64,000 nt of DNA. Origin: Qipengyuania marincola (GTDB lineage: Bacteria > Pseudomonadota > Alphaproteobacteria > Sphingomonadales > Sphingomonadaceae). Below the pieces are notes generated by a model, which worked only from the letters and a program-made list of their open reading frames with translations, was not told the DNA's origin and searched no databases. This document shows, in pieces, positions 45,287 to 55,253 of this stretch. The stretch spans positions 976,361 to 1,040,360 of the forward strand of contig NZ_JARULC010000001.1 in assembly GCF_029688625.1 (NCBI RefSeq), read 5' to 3'. Made by a program: the position numbers and the translations under genes. The stretch's first letter is position 1. Each line of letters starts with the position of its first letter.

Positions 45287-46264
45287 TCAGCCGCCTCCCA
45301 TTCCGGCGATCATCGACGCAAACGCACTGATCAGGCCGATGTTGATGAGGACGTTGAAAGGAAAAGTGATGCTAAGCGACATGGTAAGGTAGATGCCTGG
45401 ATCAGCTTCCGGCAAGGCGAGGCGCATAGCCGCAGGTACCGCGATGTAGCTAGCGCTGGCGCATAAGACGCCGAGCGCCGCCGAAGAGCCGACATCGAGG
45501 CCGACCATGGTGCCGAGCACAGTCCCGATCACACCATTTACGAGCGGCAGGACGATCGCGATGGTCGCCAGCCGCCAGGTGACCGCGCGCGAGTCCATGA
45601 TGCGGCGCGCAGCGATCAGACCCATGTCGAGCAGGAAAAGGCACAATACGCCCTTGAATCCCGCTTCGAAGAACGGGCTGACATCGGCGAATCCATCTGC
45701 CCCGCCAACCAGCCCGATGGCAAAGGCCCCCAGCAAGAGGACGACCGAGGAGTTGAAGAACACCTCGTGCAGCATCTCTCGCATGCTCTGCCCTTCATCG
45801 CTACCGAAACCGCGCGCCAGCAGGAGGCCTGCGAGGATCGCCGGGCTTTCCATGGTGGCCATGACCGCCACCATGTAGCCGCCCGAAGGCTTGCCCTGAA
45901 ATTCCAGGATTTCGACTGCCGTCACGAAGGTCACGACGCTGATCGAGCCGTAGTGCGCGGCCACAGCTCCGGCATTGATGCGATCGAGCCGCCCGAAGCC
46001 CCGGATCAACCAGAAAGCGAAGATGGGCAGAATGAAACCGGCCGCGATACCGGCGCCGAGCGCTGCGGCGACGGTCAGGTCGAAGCCCGACTCGGAAACG
46101 GCTACGCCCCCCTTCAGGCCGATTGCGGCCATCAGATAGAGCGACATGCCCTTTGCAATCGCTTCGGGAATGGCGAGATCGGATCGGGCGAATGCCGCGA
46201 GAATGCCCAGCACGAAGAACAACACGACCGGTGACGTGAAGGTCTGTAGCGCGGCGGCATCCAT
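45287..46264 (-). CDS. sbtA: SbtA-family sodium-dependent bicarbonate transporter
   Basis: A 325-residue inner-membrane protein with about ten membrane segments in two inverted halves. DUF897/SbtA features include FFVLGILAAFARSDLAIPE, AIGLKGG, HYGSISVVTFV with the following ATMESPAILAGLL, and the second-half CASASYIAVPAAMRLALPEA with SLSITFPFN near the end. It heads the sbtA/PII-like/carbonic anhydrase operon and is divergent from lipA across 86 bases. In a heterotroph, likely roles are supplying bicarbonate for carboxylases or pH control; inference only. Confidence 0.92.
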   Translation of the reverse strand: MDAAALQTFTSPVVLFFVLGILAAFARSDLAIPEAIAKGMSLYLMAAIGLKGGVAVSESGFDLTVAAALGAGIAAGFILPIFAFWLIRGFGRLDRINAGAVAAHYGSISVVTFVTAVEILEFQGKPSGGYMVAVMATMESPAILAGLLLARGFGSDEGQSMREMLHEVFFNSSVVLLLGAFAIGLVGGADGFADVSPFFEAGFKGVLCLFLLDMGLIAARRIMDSRAVTWRLATIAIVLPLVNGVIGTVLGTMVGLDVGSSAALGVLCASASYIAVPAAMRLALPEADPGIYLTMSLSITFPFNVLINIGLISAFASMIAGMGGG

Positions 46265-46350
46265 GGGAGAGGCGACTAGCCCCGGCCAAGTGGCTGCGCA
46301 AGAGGCCACAAATAGCTATGCGGCTTGCCCGCGCGGGGGAGGGGGCCTAG

Positions 46351-47304
46351 ATGAGCCGCGACATGAACGACCTTTCTTCCCCGCCCAAGCCCGAAGGCGA
46401 ACGCCCGAAAATGCAACGCAAGCCCGACTGGATCCGGGTCAAGGCGCCTGTGAGCCAAGGCTATCACGAAACGCGCAAGCTGATGCGCGAGCTGAATTTG
46501 CACACGGTGTGCGAAGAAGCAGCCTGTCCGAATATCGGGGAGTGCTGGACCAAGAAGCACGCCACCGTGATGATTCTCGGCGATACTTGCACGCGCGCCT
46601 GCCGTTTCTGCAACATCAAAACCGGTATGCCGATGCCGGTGGATCCGCTGGAACCGGAACATACTGCTGCCGCGGCCGCTGCGATGGGCCTCGAACATAT
46701 CGTCATTACCAGCGTCGATCGCGACGATCTCGCCGACCGCGGGGCCGGCCAGTTCGTGAAGGTAATCAACGCCTTGCGGCGCGAAACGCCCAACACCACG
46801 ATCGAAATTCTCACACCCGACTTCAAAGGCAGAATGAAGCAATCGATCGCGGAAATCTGCGAAGCCGGGCCCGACGTATTCAACCACAACCTCGAAACCG
46901 TGCCGCGGCTCTATCCCACCATTCGTCCGGGTGCGCGCTACTATGCATCGCTGCGGTTGCTCGAAGAGGTAAAGGTGCACAACCCGCTGATCTTTACCAA
47001 GTCGGGCATTATGCTCGGCCTCGGGGAGGGGCGGCTCGAAGTCCATCAAGTGATGGACGACATGCGCAGCGCGGATATCGATTTCATCACCATGGGCCAG
47101 TATCTTCAGCCGACGCCCAAGCACGCCAGTGTCGAGGAATTCGTAACGCCGAAGCAGTTTGCCGCCTATGGCGCGATCGCGCGGGCGAAGGGCTTCCTGC
47201 AGGTCGCTTCGAGCCCTCTGACCCGTTCCAGCTATCACGCGGGCGATGATTTTGCGCAAATGCGGGCGGCCCGCGAAGCCAAGCTTGCAAAACTGGGCGC
47301 CTGA
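46351..47304 (+). CDS. lipA: Lipoyl synthase
   Basis: Radical-SAM enzyme inserting two sulfurs into octanoyl domains, needed for the pyruvate dehydrogenase lipoyl domains seen at 32 kb; 317 residues. The auxiliary cluster motif is [13 protein letters not shown], the radical-SAM motif [11 protein letters not shown]. Other family stretches are [15 protein letters not shown] and the C-terminal [14 protein letters not shown] (Ser ligand of the auxiliary cluster). Its last base is shared with the next start (TGATG). Confidence 0.97.
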   Translation: MSRDMNDLSSPPKPEGERPKMQRKPDWIRVKAPVSQGYHETRKLMRELNLHTVCEEAACPNIGECWTKKHATVMILGDTCTRACRFCNIKTGMPMPVDPLEPEHTAAAAAAMGLEHIVITSVDRDDLADRGAGQFVKVINALRRETPNTTIEILTPDFKGRMKQSIAEICEAGPDVFNHNLETVPRLYPTIRPGARYYASLRLLEEVKVHNPLIFTKSGIMLGLGEGRLEVHQVMDDMRSADIDFITMGQYLQPTPKHASVEEFVTPKQFAAYGAIARAKGFLQVASSPLTRSSYHAGDDFAQMRAAREAKLAKLGA

Positions 47305-47762
47305 TGCCTGGCATAAGAGAAACGCGTTTCCTACCATACACTTGCGAGCAGATGTTCGATCTGGTCGCAGATGTAGGTCGCTATGGTGAATTCCTGCCGT
47401 GGGTCGTTGCTACGCGCGTAAGATCAGATAGCGAAACCGAGATGGTGGCCGACATGCTGGTCGGCTTTAAGGCAATCCGCGAGAAATTCACGTCGCGCGT
47501 AGAGAAGAAGCGGCCTGAGCGGATCGAGGTCTTCTATGTCGACGGACCGCTCAAGGATTTGGATAATCTCTGGGTTTTCACCCCAGCGCCCGGCGGGTGC
47601 GAGGTGAATTTCTGCGTCGATTTCCAGTTCCGCAACGCCATGTTCGAACGCTTGGCAGGCCAGTATTTCGACCGCGCCTTCCGCAAGATGGTCGGCGCTT
47701 TCGAGACGCGCGCAGACGAGCTCTACGGCAACAGCAATTCGAGCGCGCAGACCGTCGCCTGA
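47304..47762 (+). CDS. COQ10/RatA-type START-domain protein
   Basis: A 152-residue SRPBCC-fold protein: RFLPYTCEQMFDLVADVGRY, EFLPWVVATRV, and NAMFERLAGQYFDRAFRKMV as in the COQ10/RatA family. In mitochondria and proteobacteria the family binds ubiquinone or its precursors and aids respiration; the name RatA toxin comes from the E. coli homologue blocking ribosome association. Translational coupling to lipA suits a respiratory-cofactor role. The 3' end overlaps cinA by 40 bases tail to tail. Confidence 0.9.
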   Translation: MPGIRETRFLPYTCEQMFDLVADVGRYGEFLPWVVATRVRSDSETEMVADMLVGFKAIREKFTSRVEKKRPERIEVFYVDGPLKDLDNLWVFTPAPGGCEVNFCVDFQFRNAMFERLAGQYFDRAFRKMVGAFETRADELYGNSNSSAQTVA

Positions 47763-48226
47763 CGACGGATGTCTGCACGCGAGGTCGGATCGAATTTTTT
47801 CAGTTCTCCGTCGGGCTCGCCCTCCTCGCCCCTGACGACGCGGGCGAAGACGACCGTTCCTACCGGCTTGAGCGCGGTTCCACCGTCGGGTCCGGCAACC
47901 CCGCTGATGGCGACTGCGACATCGGCAGTGCTGTTCTGCAATGCGCCTTTGGCCATGGCCCATACACAGGCGATCGAGACCGCTCCGAAGGTCTCGATGA
48001 TATCGAACGGTACGCCGAGACTCTCCATTTTGGCCTCGTTGGAATAGGTCACGAAGCCGCGATCGAGCACGGCTGACGAGCCGGGAATTTCGGTCAGGGC
48101 CGCCGCGACCAGTCCGCCAGTGCAGCTTTCCGCGAGCACGACCGTGCGACCGCTTGCACGGTTTTCCTCGACCACGCGCCGGGCGAGATCGTCGATATCC
48201 TCGGGCAGGAGAGCGCCGTGCTCCAT
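47723..48226 (-). CDS. CinA C-terminal family nicotinamide-nucleotide amidohydrolase
   Basis: A 167-residue stand-alone amidase domain (PncC-like) recycling NMN to NaMN. Family marks: VVLAESCTGGLVAAALTEIPGS, RGFVTYSNEAKMESLGV, VSIACVWAMAKGAL, VAVAISGVAGPDGG and the KPVGTVVFA stretch. It lies ten bases downstream of the ispDF stop, same strand. The terminal 40 bases overlap the COQ10-like gene in the opposite direction. Confidence 0.94.
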   Translation of the reverse strand: MEHGALLPEDIDDLARRVVEENRASGRTVVLAESCTGGLVAAALTEIPGSSAVLDRGFVTYSNEAKMESLGVPFDIIETFGAVSIACVWAMAKGALQNSTADVAVAISGVAGPDGGTALKPVGTVVFARVVRGEEGEPDGELKKFDPTSRADIRRQATVCALELLLP

Positions 48227-48236
48227 TTCGCCTCCG

Positions 48237-49379
48237 TCAGTTGCGGATCACAGTGGCAATCGCCTGCGCGGCAATGCCTTCGCCGCGGCCGGTGAAACCC
48301 AGCCGCTCGGTGGTGGTCGCCTTCACCGATATGCGATCGATGTCAACGCCGAGCAATTCTGCGATACGATTGCGCATGGCGGGCCGGTGCGGGCCGATCT
48401 TGGGCGCTTCGCAGATGATCGTGAGGTCGATATTGCCGACATTGTAGCCAGCTTCGGAAACCAGTCTTGCCGCGTGGGCGAGGAAGCGATCGCTGCTTGC
48501 GCCCTTCCACTGCGGGTCGGTGGGCGGAAAGTGCGTGCCGATATCGCCGTTGCCGATTGCGCCCAGCAGCGCGTCGACGATCGCATGTAGCGCAACGTCA
48601 GCATCGCTATGGCCTGCCAGTCCCTTGTCGTGCTCGATCCTTACGCCGCCGAGCCATAGTTCTTCTCCGGCGGCGAGCTTATGCACGTCAAAGCCCATCC
48701 CCGTTCGTATGGCTGGCTGCTCGCTCACGAAATCCTCCGCATAGGTCAGTTTGGCGAGTCGCTCGTCGCCGGGGACGAGCGCGACGGTGCCGCCTGCCGC
48801 GCGCAAAACCTGCGCGTCATCACCGGCAACCGGGGCACCGGTCCAAGCGCGGTGCGCGGCGAGAATATCGTCAAAGCGAAAGGCTTGCGGCGTCTGGACC
48901 CGACGGAGCTGTTCGCGCGGCGCGGTTCCGACCATCACGCCTTCTTCGTCCAGAGCTAGGCTGTCGGAGACGGGAAGGACCGGGATGGCACCCGGGTGGT
49001 CGTCAAGGGCGTCGAGCACTTTTTCGATAATGGTGCGGGGCAGGTTGGGGCGGGCTGCATCATGGATAAGCACGCGATCTCCACTCCCGATCGCTTCCAG
49101 GCCTTTCGCAACGGACAGCTGACGAGTTTCGTCTCCCATGACCGCCTCGTATCCGGAGAGGCCCGTGAGAGCTTCTCGCAAGGCATCTTCGCCGTTCTCC
49201 GGTATCACCACAACCAGAGGGTTTGCTCCGGAAGCAAGCAGCGTCTCGACCGAATGGCGGACGACCGGCTTGCCTCTCCAATGCGCGAATTGCTTCGGCA
49301 GCGGCTGTCCCGCGCGCAGGCCTTTGCCCGCTGCGACCACGATTGCGGCGAATGGGGGGAGGGCGGACGCTTCGCTCAT
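48237..49379 (-). CDS. ispDF: Bifunctional IspD/IspF (MEP cytidylyltransferase / MECDP synthase)
   Basis: Non-mevalonate isoprenoid enzyme of 380 residues carrying two steps. IspD is about residues 1-220 (AAIVVAAGKGLRAGQ, the IHDAARPNLP motif, RVQTPQAFRFDDIL). IspF is from ~225 (RTGMGFDVHKLAAGEELWLG, LAGHSDADVALHAIVDALLG, the metal ligands in GIG-type DVHKL and HSDAD, and AEL...VKATTTERLGFTGRGEGIA). The fusion is common in alphaproteobacteria. ATG 49379 is the start; an upstream frame extension is not conserved. Confidence 0.97.
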   Translation of the reverse strand: MSEASALPPFAAIVVAAGKGLRAGQPLPKQFAHWRGKPVVRHSVETLLASGANPLVVVIPENGEDALREALTGLSGYEAVMGDETRQLSVAKGLEAIGSGDRVLIHDAARPNLPRTIIEKVLDALDDHPGAIPVLPVSDSLALDEEGVMVGTAPREQLRRVQTPQAFRFDDILAAHRAWTGAPVAGDDAQVLRAAGGTVALVPGDERLAKLTYAEDFVSEQPAIRTGMGFDVHKLAAGEELWLGGVRIEHDKGLAGHSDADVALHAIVDALLGAIGNGDIGTHFPPTDPQWKGASSDRFLAHAARLVSEAGYNVGNIDLTIICEAPKIGPHRPAMRNRIAELLGVDIDRISVKATTTERLGFTGRGEGIAAQAIATVIRN

Positions 49380-49455
49380 ACCTGCGCCCGCTAGCCGCTT
49401 GCCGTTTGTGCTGCAACGCACTATGTGGCTGCCCAATATTTAGGCACACATCAGA

Positions 49456-50475
49456 ATGAGCGCACATCCCCTCCCTCCGGTCCCGCCGAAGCCTATCCAG
49501 GTTGGCTCCGTCGCAATCGACACGCCTGTCGTGCTCGCGCCGATGACCGGGGTGACGGACTTGCCGTTTCGCAGGCTCGTGCGCCGCTATGGCTCCGGCC
49601 TCAACGTGACTGAGATGATCGCCAGCGAGGCTGCGATCCGCGAGACCCGCATCAGCATCCAGAAGGCCGAATGGGATCCGATCGAGGAACCGGTATCGAT
49701 GCAGCTGGTCGGCTGCGATCCTTACAGCATGGCGGAGGCTGCCAAGCTGCAAGAAGGCAATGGCGCCGCTATCATCGACATCAATTTCGGCTGTCCTGTG
49801 CGCAAGGTTGTCGGTCAGCTGGCAGGGTCGGCTTTGATGCGCGAAGTCGAATTGGCAACGCGGCTCATGAAGGCGACGGTCGAGGCTGTCGATGTGCCCG
49901 TCACCGTGAAAATGCGGATGGGGTGGGACCACTCCGATCTCAATGCGCCGGAACTTGCCAGGATCGCGGAAGATCTCGGTGTCAAGATGATCACCGTTCA
50001 CGGGCGGACGCGCAACCAGATGTACAAGGGTAGCGCCGATTGGGCTTTCGTCCGCAAGGTGAAGGACGCGGTAAACATCCCGGTGATCGTGAACGGCGAC
50101 ATCTGCGGTATAGAGGACGCGGCGAAGGCGCTCGAGCAATCGGGTGCGGACGGGCTGATGATCGGCCGGGGCGCTTACGGCAAGCCTTGGCTGCTGGCGC
50201 AGGTCATGCATTGGTGGCGTACCGGAGAAAAACTCGCCGATCCCGATATGGACGAACAATTCAGGGTGGTGACCGACCACTATCGCATGATGCTCGAACA
50301 TTATTCGCCGGCGACGGGTGTGAAGATCGCACGCAAGCACCTTGGCTGGTACACCAAAGGCCTTCGTGGCTCGGCCGAATTCCGTAATCATGTCAACTTC
50401 GTCGACGATCCTGCGCAAGTGCTCGGCGAACTGGAGAGGTTCTACGAACCCTTCCGACGGCGTCAGGCAGCGTGA
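49456..50475 (+). CDS. dusB: tRNA-dihydrouridine synthase B
   Basis: FMN-dependent reductase of tRNA uridines, 339 residues. TIM-barrel marks: [16 protein letters not shown], the [11 protein letters not shown] segment with the catalytic-type Cys, [27 protein letters not shown] and the FMN phosphate loop VNGDICG...[12 protein letters not shown]. Its stop overlaps the GTG start of ntrB as GTGA; the dusB-ntrBC order is a classic alphaproteobacterial arrangement (nifR3-ntrB-ntrC). Confidence 0.97.
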   Translation: MSAHPLPPVPPKPIQVGSVAIDTPVVLAPMTGVTDLPFRRLVRRYGSGLNVTEMIASEAAIRETRISIQKAEWDPIEEPVSMQLVGCDPYSMAEAAKLQEGNGAAIIDINFGCPVRKVVGQLAGSALMREVELATRLMKATVEAVDVPVTVKMRMGWDHSDLNAPELARIAEDLGVKMITVHGRTRNQMYKGSADWAFVRKVKDAVNIPVIVNGDICGIEDAAKALEQSGADGLMIGRGAYGKPWLLAQVMHWWRTGEKLADPDMDEQFRVVTDHYRMMLEHYSPATGVKIARKHLGWYTKGLRGSAEFRNHVNFVDDPAQVLGELERFYEPFRRRQAA

Positions 50476-51533
50476 CGCAGCCAGCTGTCGTACCGGATCC
50501 CACCGCGCAAATTGCGGGTCTGATCTTCGCGGTCTTACTGGTCAATCACGACGGAAGGATTGTCGAAGCCAATGCTGCTGCGGAGGACATGCTCGACTGC
50601 AGTGCGCGTCGTCTCATCGGCCGACGACTCGTCGATGTCGTTGAAATTGGCGATGAGCGGGTGCGTGAAAATCTGGAGGCAACCGAGGTGCAGATGATTG
50701 CACGCGGCGTCTCCCTGGCGACGCGGCAGCGGGACCGGCGGGTTAATCTGACGAGCTCGCCTCTGCACAGCCATCCGGGGTGGCGCGTGGTGACTTTCTC
50801 CGATGTCGGTCAAGGCGACTCGCGCGGCGATGACAATGATCGGTACGAGTTGCGCGCGCCAGCTGTGCTCGCGCACGAGATAAAGAATCCGCTTTCGGCA
50901 ATTCGCGGCGCTAGCCAGCTCCTCGCCAGGAGGGTCGACGAGCGAGACAAGCCGCTCGCGCGCATGATCTCCGCCGAGGTCGACCGCATCGCTGCGTTGA
51001 TAGATCGCATGCAGCAGCTGGGGAGCAAGCCTGTCGCTGTGGTCGGCAGCTGCAACCTGCACGAGGCAATCAGGAATGCCATGGCGACCGTGCGCGCCGG
51101 CCGGGACGAAGGATGCGAAATGGCAGAGGAATTCGATCCTTCCTTACCGCCTGTCGCAGCCGATCAGGGGGCGCTGGAACAGGTGCTGATCAACCTTCTT
51201 TCCAACGCCTGCGATGCCAACGCGACTTCGCCGGAGGCGCGCGTAACGGTCCAGACCCGCTTCGTGAGCGGATTGGTATTCAGCTCGATCCGCTTCGGTA
51301 AGACGACACGTCTGCCAATCGAGATAACCGTAACCGACCAAGGTCCCGGAATTGATGAAACGATCCGCGATCACGTGTTCGAGCCCTTCGTTTCTAGCAA
51401 GCCGCAAGGGCAGGGCCTGGGCCTTGCCCTCGTGCGCAAGCTCATCCGCGATATGGGCGGCAGCATCACTCACGAGCGTGACGAGCGGGCAGGGCTGACG
51501 CATTTCCGAATCAATCTGCCGGTTGCCGGATAA
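50472..51533 (+). CDS. ntrB: Nitrogen regulation sensor histidine kinase NtrB
   Basis: Cytoplasmic histidine kinase of 353 residues, starting with GTG at 50472 on the dusB stop. A PAS-like sensor (about 10-110) precedes the H-box with phosphoacceptor His in [20 protein letters not shown]. The ATPase domain is complete: N-box [16 protein letters not shown]1 DQGPGID, G2 [14 protein letters not shown]. Under nitrogen shortage it phosphorylates NtrC, with PII as the usual signal. Confidence 0.96.
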   Translation: MTQPAVVPDPTAQIAGLIFAVLLVNHDGRIVEANAAAEDMLDCSARRLIGRRLVDVVEIGDERVRENLEATEVQMIARGVSLATRQRDRRVNLTSSPLHSHPGWRVVTFSDVGQGDSRGDDNDRYELRAPAVLAHEIKNPLSAIRGASQLLARRVDERDKPLARMISAEVDRIAALIDRMQQLGSKPVAVVGSCNLHEAIRNAMATVRAGRDEGCEMAEEFDPSLPPVAADQGALEQVLINLLSNACDANATSPEARVTVQTRFVSGLVFSSIRFGKTTRLPIEITVTDQGPGIDETIRDHVFEPFVSSKPQGQGLGLALVRKLIRDMGGSITHERDERAGLTHFRINLPVAG

Positions 51534-51542
51534 GAGTGCCGA

Positions 51543-52955
51543 ATGGGTAACGAAGTTTTGCTTGTGGAAGACGATCTCTCGATCGCAACGGTGATTACCG
51601 AGGCTTTGCGCGAGGAAGGATGCGACGTCACGGCGTGCAAGAGCCTTGCGCGGCGCGACGCTCTGCTTTCCCAGCGGCGGTTCGACGTCATGCTGACTGA
51701 CGTCATGCTTGCGGATGGCGATGGGCTGGCGTCAATCGATACCGTGCGCGATCTCGCGCCCGACATGCCGATAATCGTACTTTCGGCGCAGAACACCCTC
51801 GATACGGCCGTCAGGGCGAGCGACAGTCAGGCGTTTGAGTATTTTCCGAAACCATTTGATCTGGACGAATTGACGCACGCAGTGCGTCAGGCACTGGCGA
51901 ACCGGCCGACCGCTAACGAAGCAGCCGACCCTGACGAGGGAGCGCTTCCTCTCATCGGTCGTAGTCCCGCAATGCAGGGCGTGTTCCGCATGATCACACG
52001 CGTTCTGCGCAATGACTTGACCGTATTGGTCACAGGTGAAAGCGGGACCGGCAAGGAGCTCGTCGCCGAGGCGATCCATCAGCTCGGTGCCCGCAAAACC
52101 GGGCCCTTCGTCGCGGTCAACATGGCCGCGATCCCCCATGACCTGCTTGAGAGCGAATTGTTCGGGCACGAGCGCGGGGCCTTCACCGGCGCTGTGAGCC
52201 AGCAGATTGGCAAGTTTGAACAGGCCAACGGCGGCACTTTGTTTCTCGATGAGATCGGAGACATGCCTGCAGACGCGCAGACACGTCTCCTGCGGGCGCT
52301 GCAATCGGGCCGGATCAGGCGCGTCGGCGGGCGGCAGGAAATAAAGGTCGACGTGCGGATTATCGCTGCGACGAACCGCAACCTCACGCCGATGATCGAA
52401 GAGGGTCGCTTTCGCGAGGATCTTTTCTACCGACTCAATGTGGTGCCGATCCATTTGCCGGCATTGCGCGAAAGGCGCGAGGATATCGGTGCCCTGATCC
52501 GGCATTTTCTTGGCCAGGCGACTGCGGAAGGCCTGCCGCGACGGCGGATTCTGGATGAGGCAGTTCAGATCCTGCAGGCGCAGAAATGGCCCGGCAATGT
52601 CCGCGAGCTTCGCAATGTCGTGTTCCGCCTCGCCTTGCTCGCTCGAGACGAGATCATTGATGTAGCAACTGTAGAGGATGCGATACCGCCCGCCCAGGAT
52701 AGGGCGGGCTCCGGACAAGGCGACAGTTTCGAAAGAGCTCTGAAGGCATGGCTGAACGAGCAAGGGTCGGTCCACGGAACGCTGTATCACGCATCGCTCG
52801 CGGCGTTCGAAAAACCGCTGTTCGAGCATGCGTTGCGCGAAACGGATGGCAATCAACTGCGTGCCGCGCAGCTCTTGGGCATCAATCGCAACACCTTGCG
52901 CAAGCGCCTTGGCGAGATGGACATCCATCCAGAGGATTACACAAAGCGCCGTTGA
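51543..52955 (+). CDS. ntrC: Nitrogen regulation response regulator NtrC (sigma-54 activator)
   Basis: A 470-residue enhancer-binding activator. Receiver domain residues 1-120 with the phospho-Asp in VMLTDVMLADGDG. The AAA+ domain (~140-375) has Walker A GESGTGKE, the sigma-54 contact loop ERGAFTGAVSQ and Walker B GGTLFLDEIGD. A Fis-type HTH at the C-terminus shows LRAAQLLGINRNTLRKRLGEM. Unlike the NtrX encoded downstream, the GAFTGA loop is intact. Nine bases after ntrB. Confidence 0.97.
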   Translation: MGNEVLLVEDDLSIATVITEALREEGCDVTACKSLARRDALLSQRRFDVMLTDVMLADGDGLASIDTVRDLAPDMPIIVLSAQNTLDTAVRASDSQAFEYFPKPFDLDELTHAVRQALANRPTANEAADPDEGALPLIGRSPAMQGVFRMITRVLRNDLTVLVTGESGTGKELVAEAIHQLGARKTGPFVAVNMAAIPHDLLESELFGHERGAFTGAVSQQIGKFEQANGGTLFLDEIGDMPADAQTRLLRALQSGRIRRVGGRQEIKVDVRIIAATNRNLTPMIEEGRFREDLFYRLNVVPIHLPALRERREDIGALIRHFLGQATAEGLPRRRILDEAVQILQAQKWPGNVRELRNVVFRLALLARDEIIDVATVEDAIPPAQDRAGSGQGDSFERALKAWLNEQGSVHGTLYHASLAAFEKPLFEHALRETDGNQLRAAQLLGINRNTLRKRLGEMDIHPEDYTKRR

Positions 52956-53016
52956 AGGGCGGTTTGTCGAATTTGTACTTGCAGTATTGCAACAGCGCTG
53001 TTGTAGGTCGGCAACT

Positions 53017-55227
53017 ATGGCGAGTGTCGCTACAGACCAGTCAGGCTCGACCCCCCGGTGGTGGCGCAAGCTCGTCGTAGCGGCGCGGCGGGCGAACCTG
53101 ATCGCCTATGTCGAAATCTTTTTCGCCGTGGCGTTTCTCGTGATGGTCGGCAGCACCTGGGCGACCTTCACCTCCGCACCACCCAATGGGCAACTGCTCC
53201 CGAGCCGCCAGGTTGCAGGCCTCCTCATCGGCACGCTGATCCCCGCGATGGCCCTGCTCGTGCTCGCCGGGCGGCGGCTCGCTCTTCGCAGGGCGGCAGG
53301 CAGCACCGCGCGCCTGCATGTCCGACTTGTGTTCTTCTTCTCATTGATAGCGGCAGTCCCCACGCTGCTTGTGGCGGGTTTCGCGGCGTTTCTCTTCCAG
53401 TCCGGTGTCGACTTCTGGTTCTCCGACAATTCACGCGGCTTAATGGAGAATGCGAACCGCCTGGCCGTAAGCTACTACGAAGAAAACCAGCTCGACCTTT
53501 CGAACGAAACCATCACAATGGCGATGGACATGCGGGCCATTCTCGAGCGTGTCGAGGTGACGGACCCCAACTTTGCGCTGGTCTATCAGTTCCAGGCGCA
53601 ACCGCGCGATGTGATCGAGAGCGCCATTCTCCAGGCATTGCCCGATGGGTCGATGCGCACCGCAGTCGCCTACGGCCTGTCGGAAGAGAGCGATCCGGTG
53701 CCTTTTGCTGAAGATTCGCTGGCGGGTCTCGGGCAAGGGCAGCAAGTGATCGTGCGCGGCACGCCGGAGCGTATCGAAGCTGTCGCGCCGATCGACCGCG
53801 ATGCCGGAATCTACCTGTACACCGCCCGCAACGCTGAAGCCGCCAGCTTTCGGAGCTGGGAAAATGCCCGATCCATTTCGACAGCCTACGAAGAGCTGAC
53901 GCGGCGCGCCCGTGCTCTCCAGCTTCGATTCAACCTCGCGTTGTTTTTCGTGAGCCTTGCGCTGGTGGGATTGGCCGTATGGTTCGCTCTGCGCTTTGCA
54001 GATCGGCAAGTGGAGCCTCTGACTGACCTCGTCGCAGCTGCACGTCAGGTCGGCGGCGGCAATTTCGCGCTCAGGGTCGAAGGGCGTACCGGGGCGGACG
54101 AAATCGGCCTGCTCAACCGCGCTTTCAACCGGATGACCGCACAGCTGGAGCGGCAAACGGATGCGCTGCTCGCTGCCAATGATGAGTTGGAGGAACGGCG
54201 CAACTTTATCGAAGCCGTGCTGGAATCGGTCAGCGCTGGCGTGATTTCGGTCGATCGCGACCTCAGCGTCTTGCTCATGAATGCACCTGCCCAGGCCATG
54301 TTGATGGATTCGGCGGAAGATCATCCGGAGCCGGCTTCGCTGCGCCAGCTAGCTCCGCAGATTGCGGCAATGGTGGAGGCAGGCCTCGCTCAGGGGGTCA
54401 TTAGCCATTCGCGAAGGGGGGAACTGTTGACCCTGGCGGTCAAGATTGGCGCGGAGACGGAAGGCCATGTCATTACCTTCGAGGATATCACGCGCCAATT
54501 GCTGGACCAGCGGCAAGCCGCTTGGTCGGACGTCGCCCGACGTATCGCGCATGAAATCAAGAATCCGCTGACCCCGATCCAGCTCGCGACCGAGCGCCTC
54601 AAACGTCGCTATCGCAAGCAAATCGAACAGGATGGAGAGCTGTTCGACGAGCTGACAAGCACGATAATCCGGCAGGTCGGCGACCTGCGAAAGATGGTCG
54701 ACGAATTTTCAAGTTTCGCACGCCTGCCCAAACCGGTCTTCCGCCCAGAGGACGCGCTTGATCTGGTGCGTCAGGCGCTGTTCCTCCAGGAAGTCGGCCA
54801 TCAGGACGTCAACTATGTTCTCGTCACCGAAAGCGATGGTCCGATCCGTATCCAGTGCGACCGGCATCAGTTCGGGCAGGCGATAACCAATATATTAAAG
54901 AACGCCTATGAGGCGATCGAGGCGAAGGCACAGGGTGCCGAGCCCGATTTTCGCGGCAAGATCGTTGTCAGCGTAACGGTCGAAGACCATTCGCTCTGCA
55001 TCGAGATCGAGGACAATGGCATCGGTCTGCCGAAGGATCGCGAGCGGTTGCTGGAGCCCTACGTGACTACGCGCGAGAAAGGCACCGGCCTTGGCCTCGC
55101 GATCGTCAACAAGATCGTCGAGGAGCATGGGGGCGAAATGACCTTCTCGTCGCTGGAGGAGGGGGGGACGCGTGTCGTCATGCGGTTTGCGCGCGACCCG
55201 CTCACCGACCAGGGGGAGGGAGGATGA
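53017..55227 (+). CDS. ntrY: Transmembrane sensor histidine kinase NtrY
   Basis: A 736-residue membrane kinase. Membrane segments lie near 30-50, 70-92, 105-130 and ~305-325; the periplasmic loop sits between the last two. HAMP (~325-380, FADRQVEPLTDLVAAARQVG) and PAS (~395-490) precede the H-box with His in [20 protein letters not shown]. The ATPase motifs are NILKNAYEAIEA, DNGIGLP and GTGLGLAIVNKIV. The start ATG 53017 is set by the first conserved membrane region; the open frame upstream overlaps ntrC. It is coupled with NtrX, controlling nitrogen and redox or envelope functions in alphaproteobacteria. Confidence 0.96.
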   Translation: MASVATDQSGSTPRWWRKLVVAARRANLIAYVEIFFAVAFLVMVGSTWATFTSAPPNGQLLPSRQVAGLLIGTLIPAMALLVLAGRRLALRRAAGSTARLHVRLVFFFSLIAAVPTLLVAGFAAFLFQSGVDFWFSDNSRGLMENANRLAVSYYEENQLDLSNETITMAMDMRAILERVEVTDPNFALVYQFQAQPRDVIESAILQALPDGSMRTAVAYGLSEESDPVPFAEDSLAGLGQGQQVIVRGTPERIEAVAPIDRDAGIYLYTARNAEAASFRSWENARSISTAYEELTRRARALQLRFNLALFFVSLALVGLAVWFALRFADRQVEPLTDLVAAARQVGGGNFALRVEGRTGADEIGLLNRAFNRMTAQLERQTDALLAANDELEERRNFIEAVLESVSAGVISVDRDLSVLLMNAPAQAMLMDSAEDHPEPASLRQLAPQIAAMVEAGLAQGVISHSRRGELLTLAVKIGAETEGHVITFEDITRQLLDQRQAAWSDVARRIAHEIKNPLTPIQLATERLKRRYRKQIEQDGELFDELTSTIIRQVGDLRKMVDEFSSFARLPKPVFRPEDALDLVRQALFLQEVGHQDVNYVLVTESDGPIRIQCDRHQFGQAITNILKNAYEAIEAKAQGAEPDFRGKIVVSVTVEDHSLCIEIEDNGIGLPKDRERLLEPYVTTREKGTGLGLAIVNKIVEEHGGEMTFSSLEEGGTRVVMRFARDPLTDQGEGG

Positions 55228-55253
55228 TGAATTTTGGCAAAAGGTAACTATCC

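Noticed and set aside
49060..50418. A 452-codon leftward open frame
   Set aside because: Antisense to dusB and to its promoter interval; dusB is unambiguous.
51732..53069. A 445-codon leftward open frame
   Set aside because: Antisense to ntrC, which has intact receiver, AAA+ and HTH motifs.
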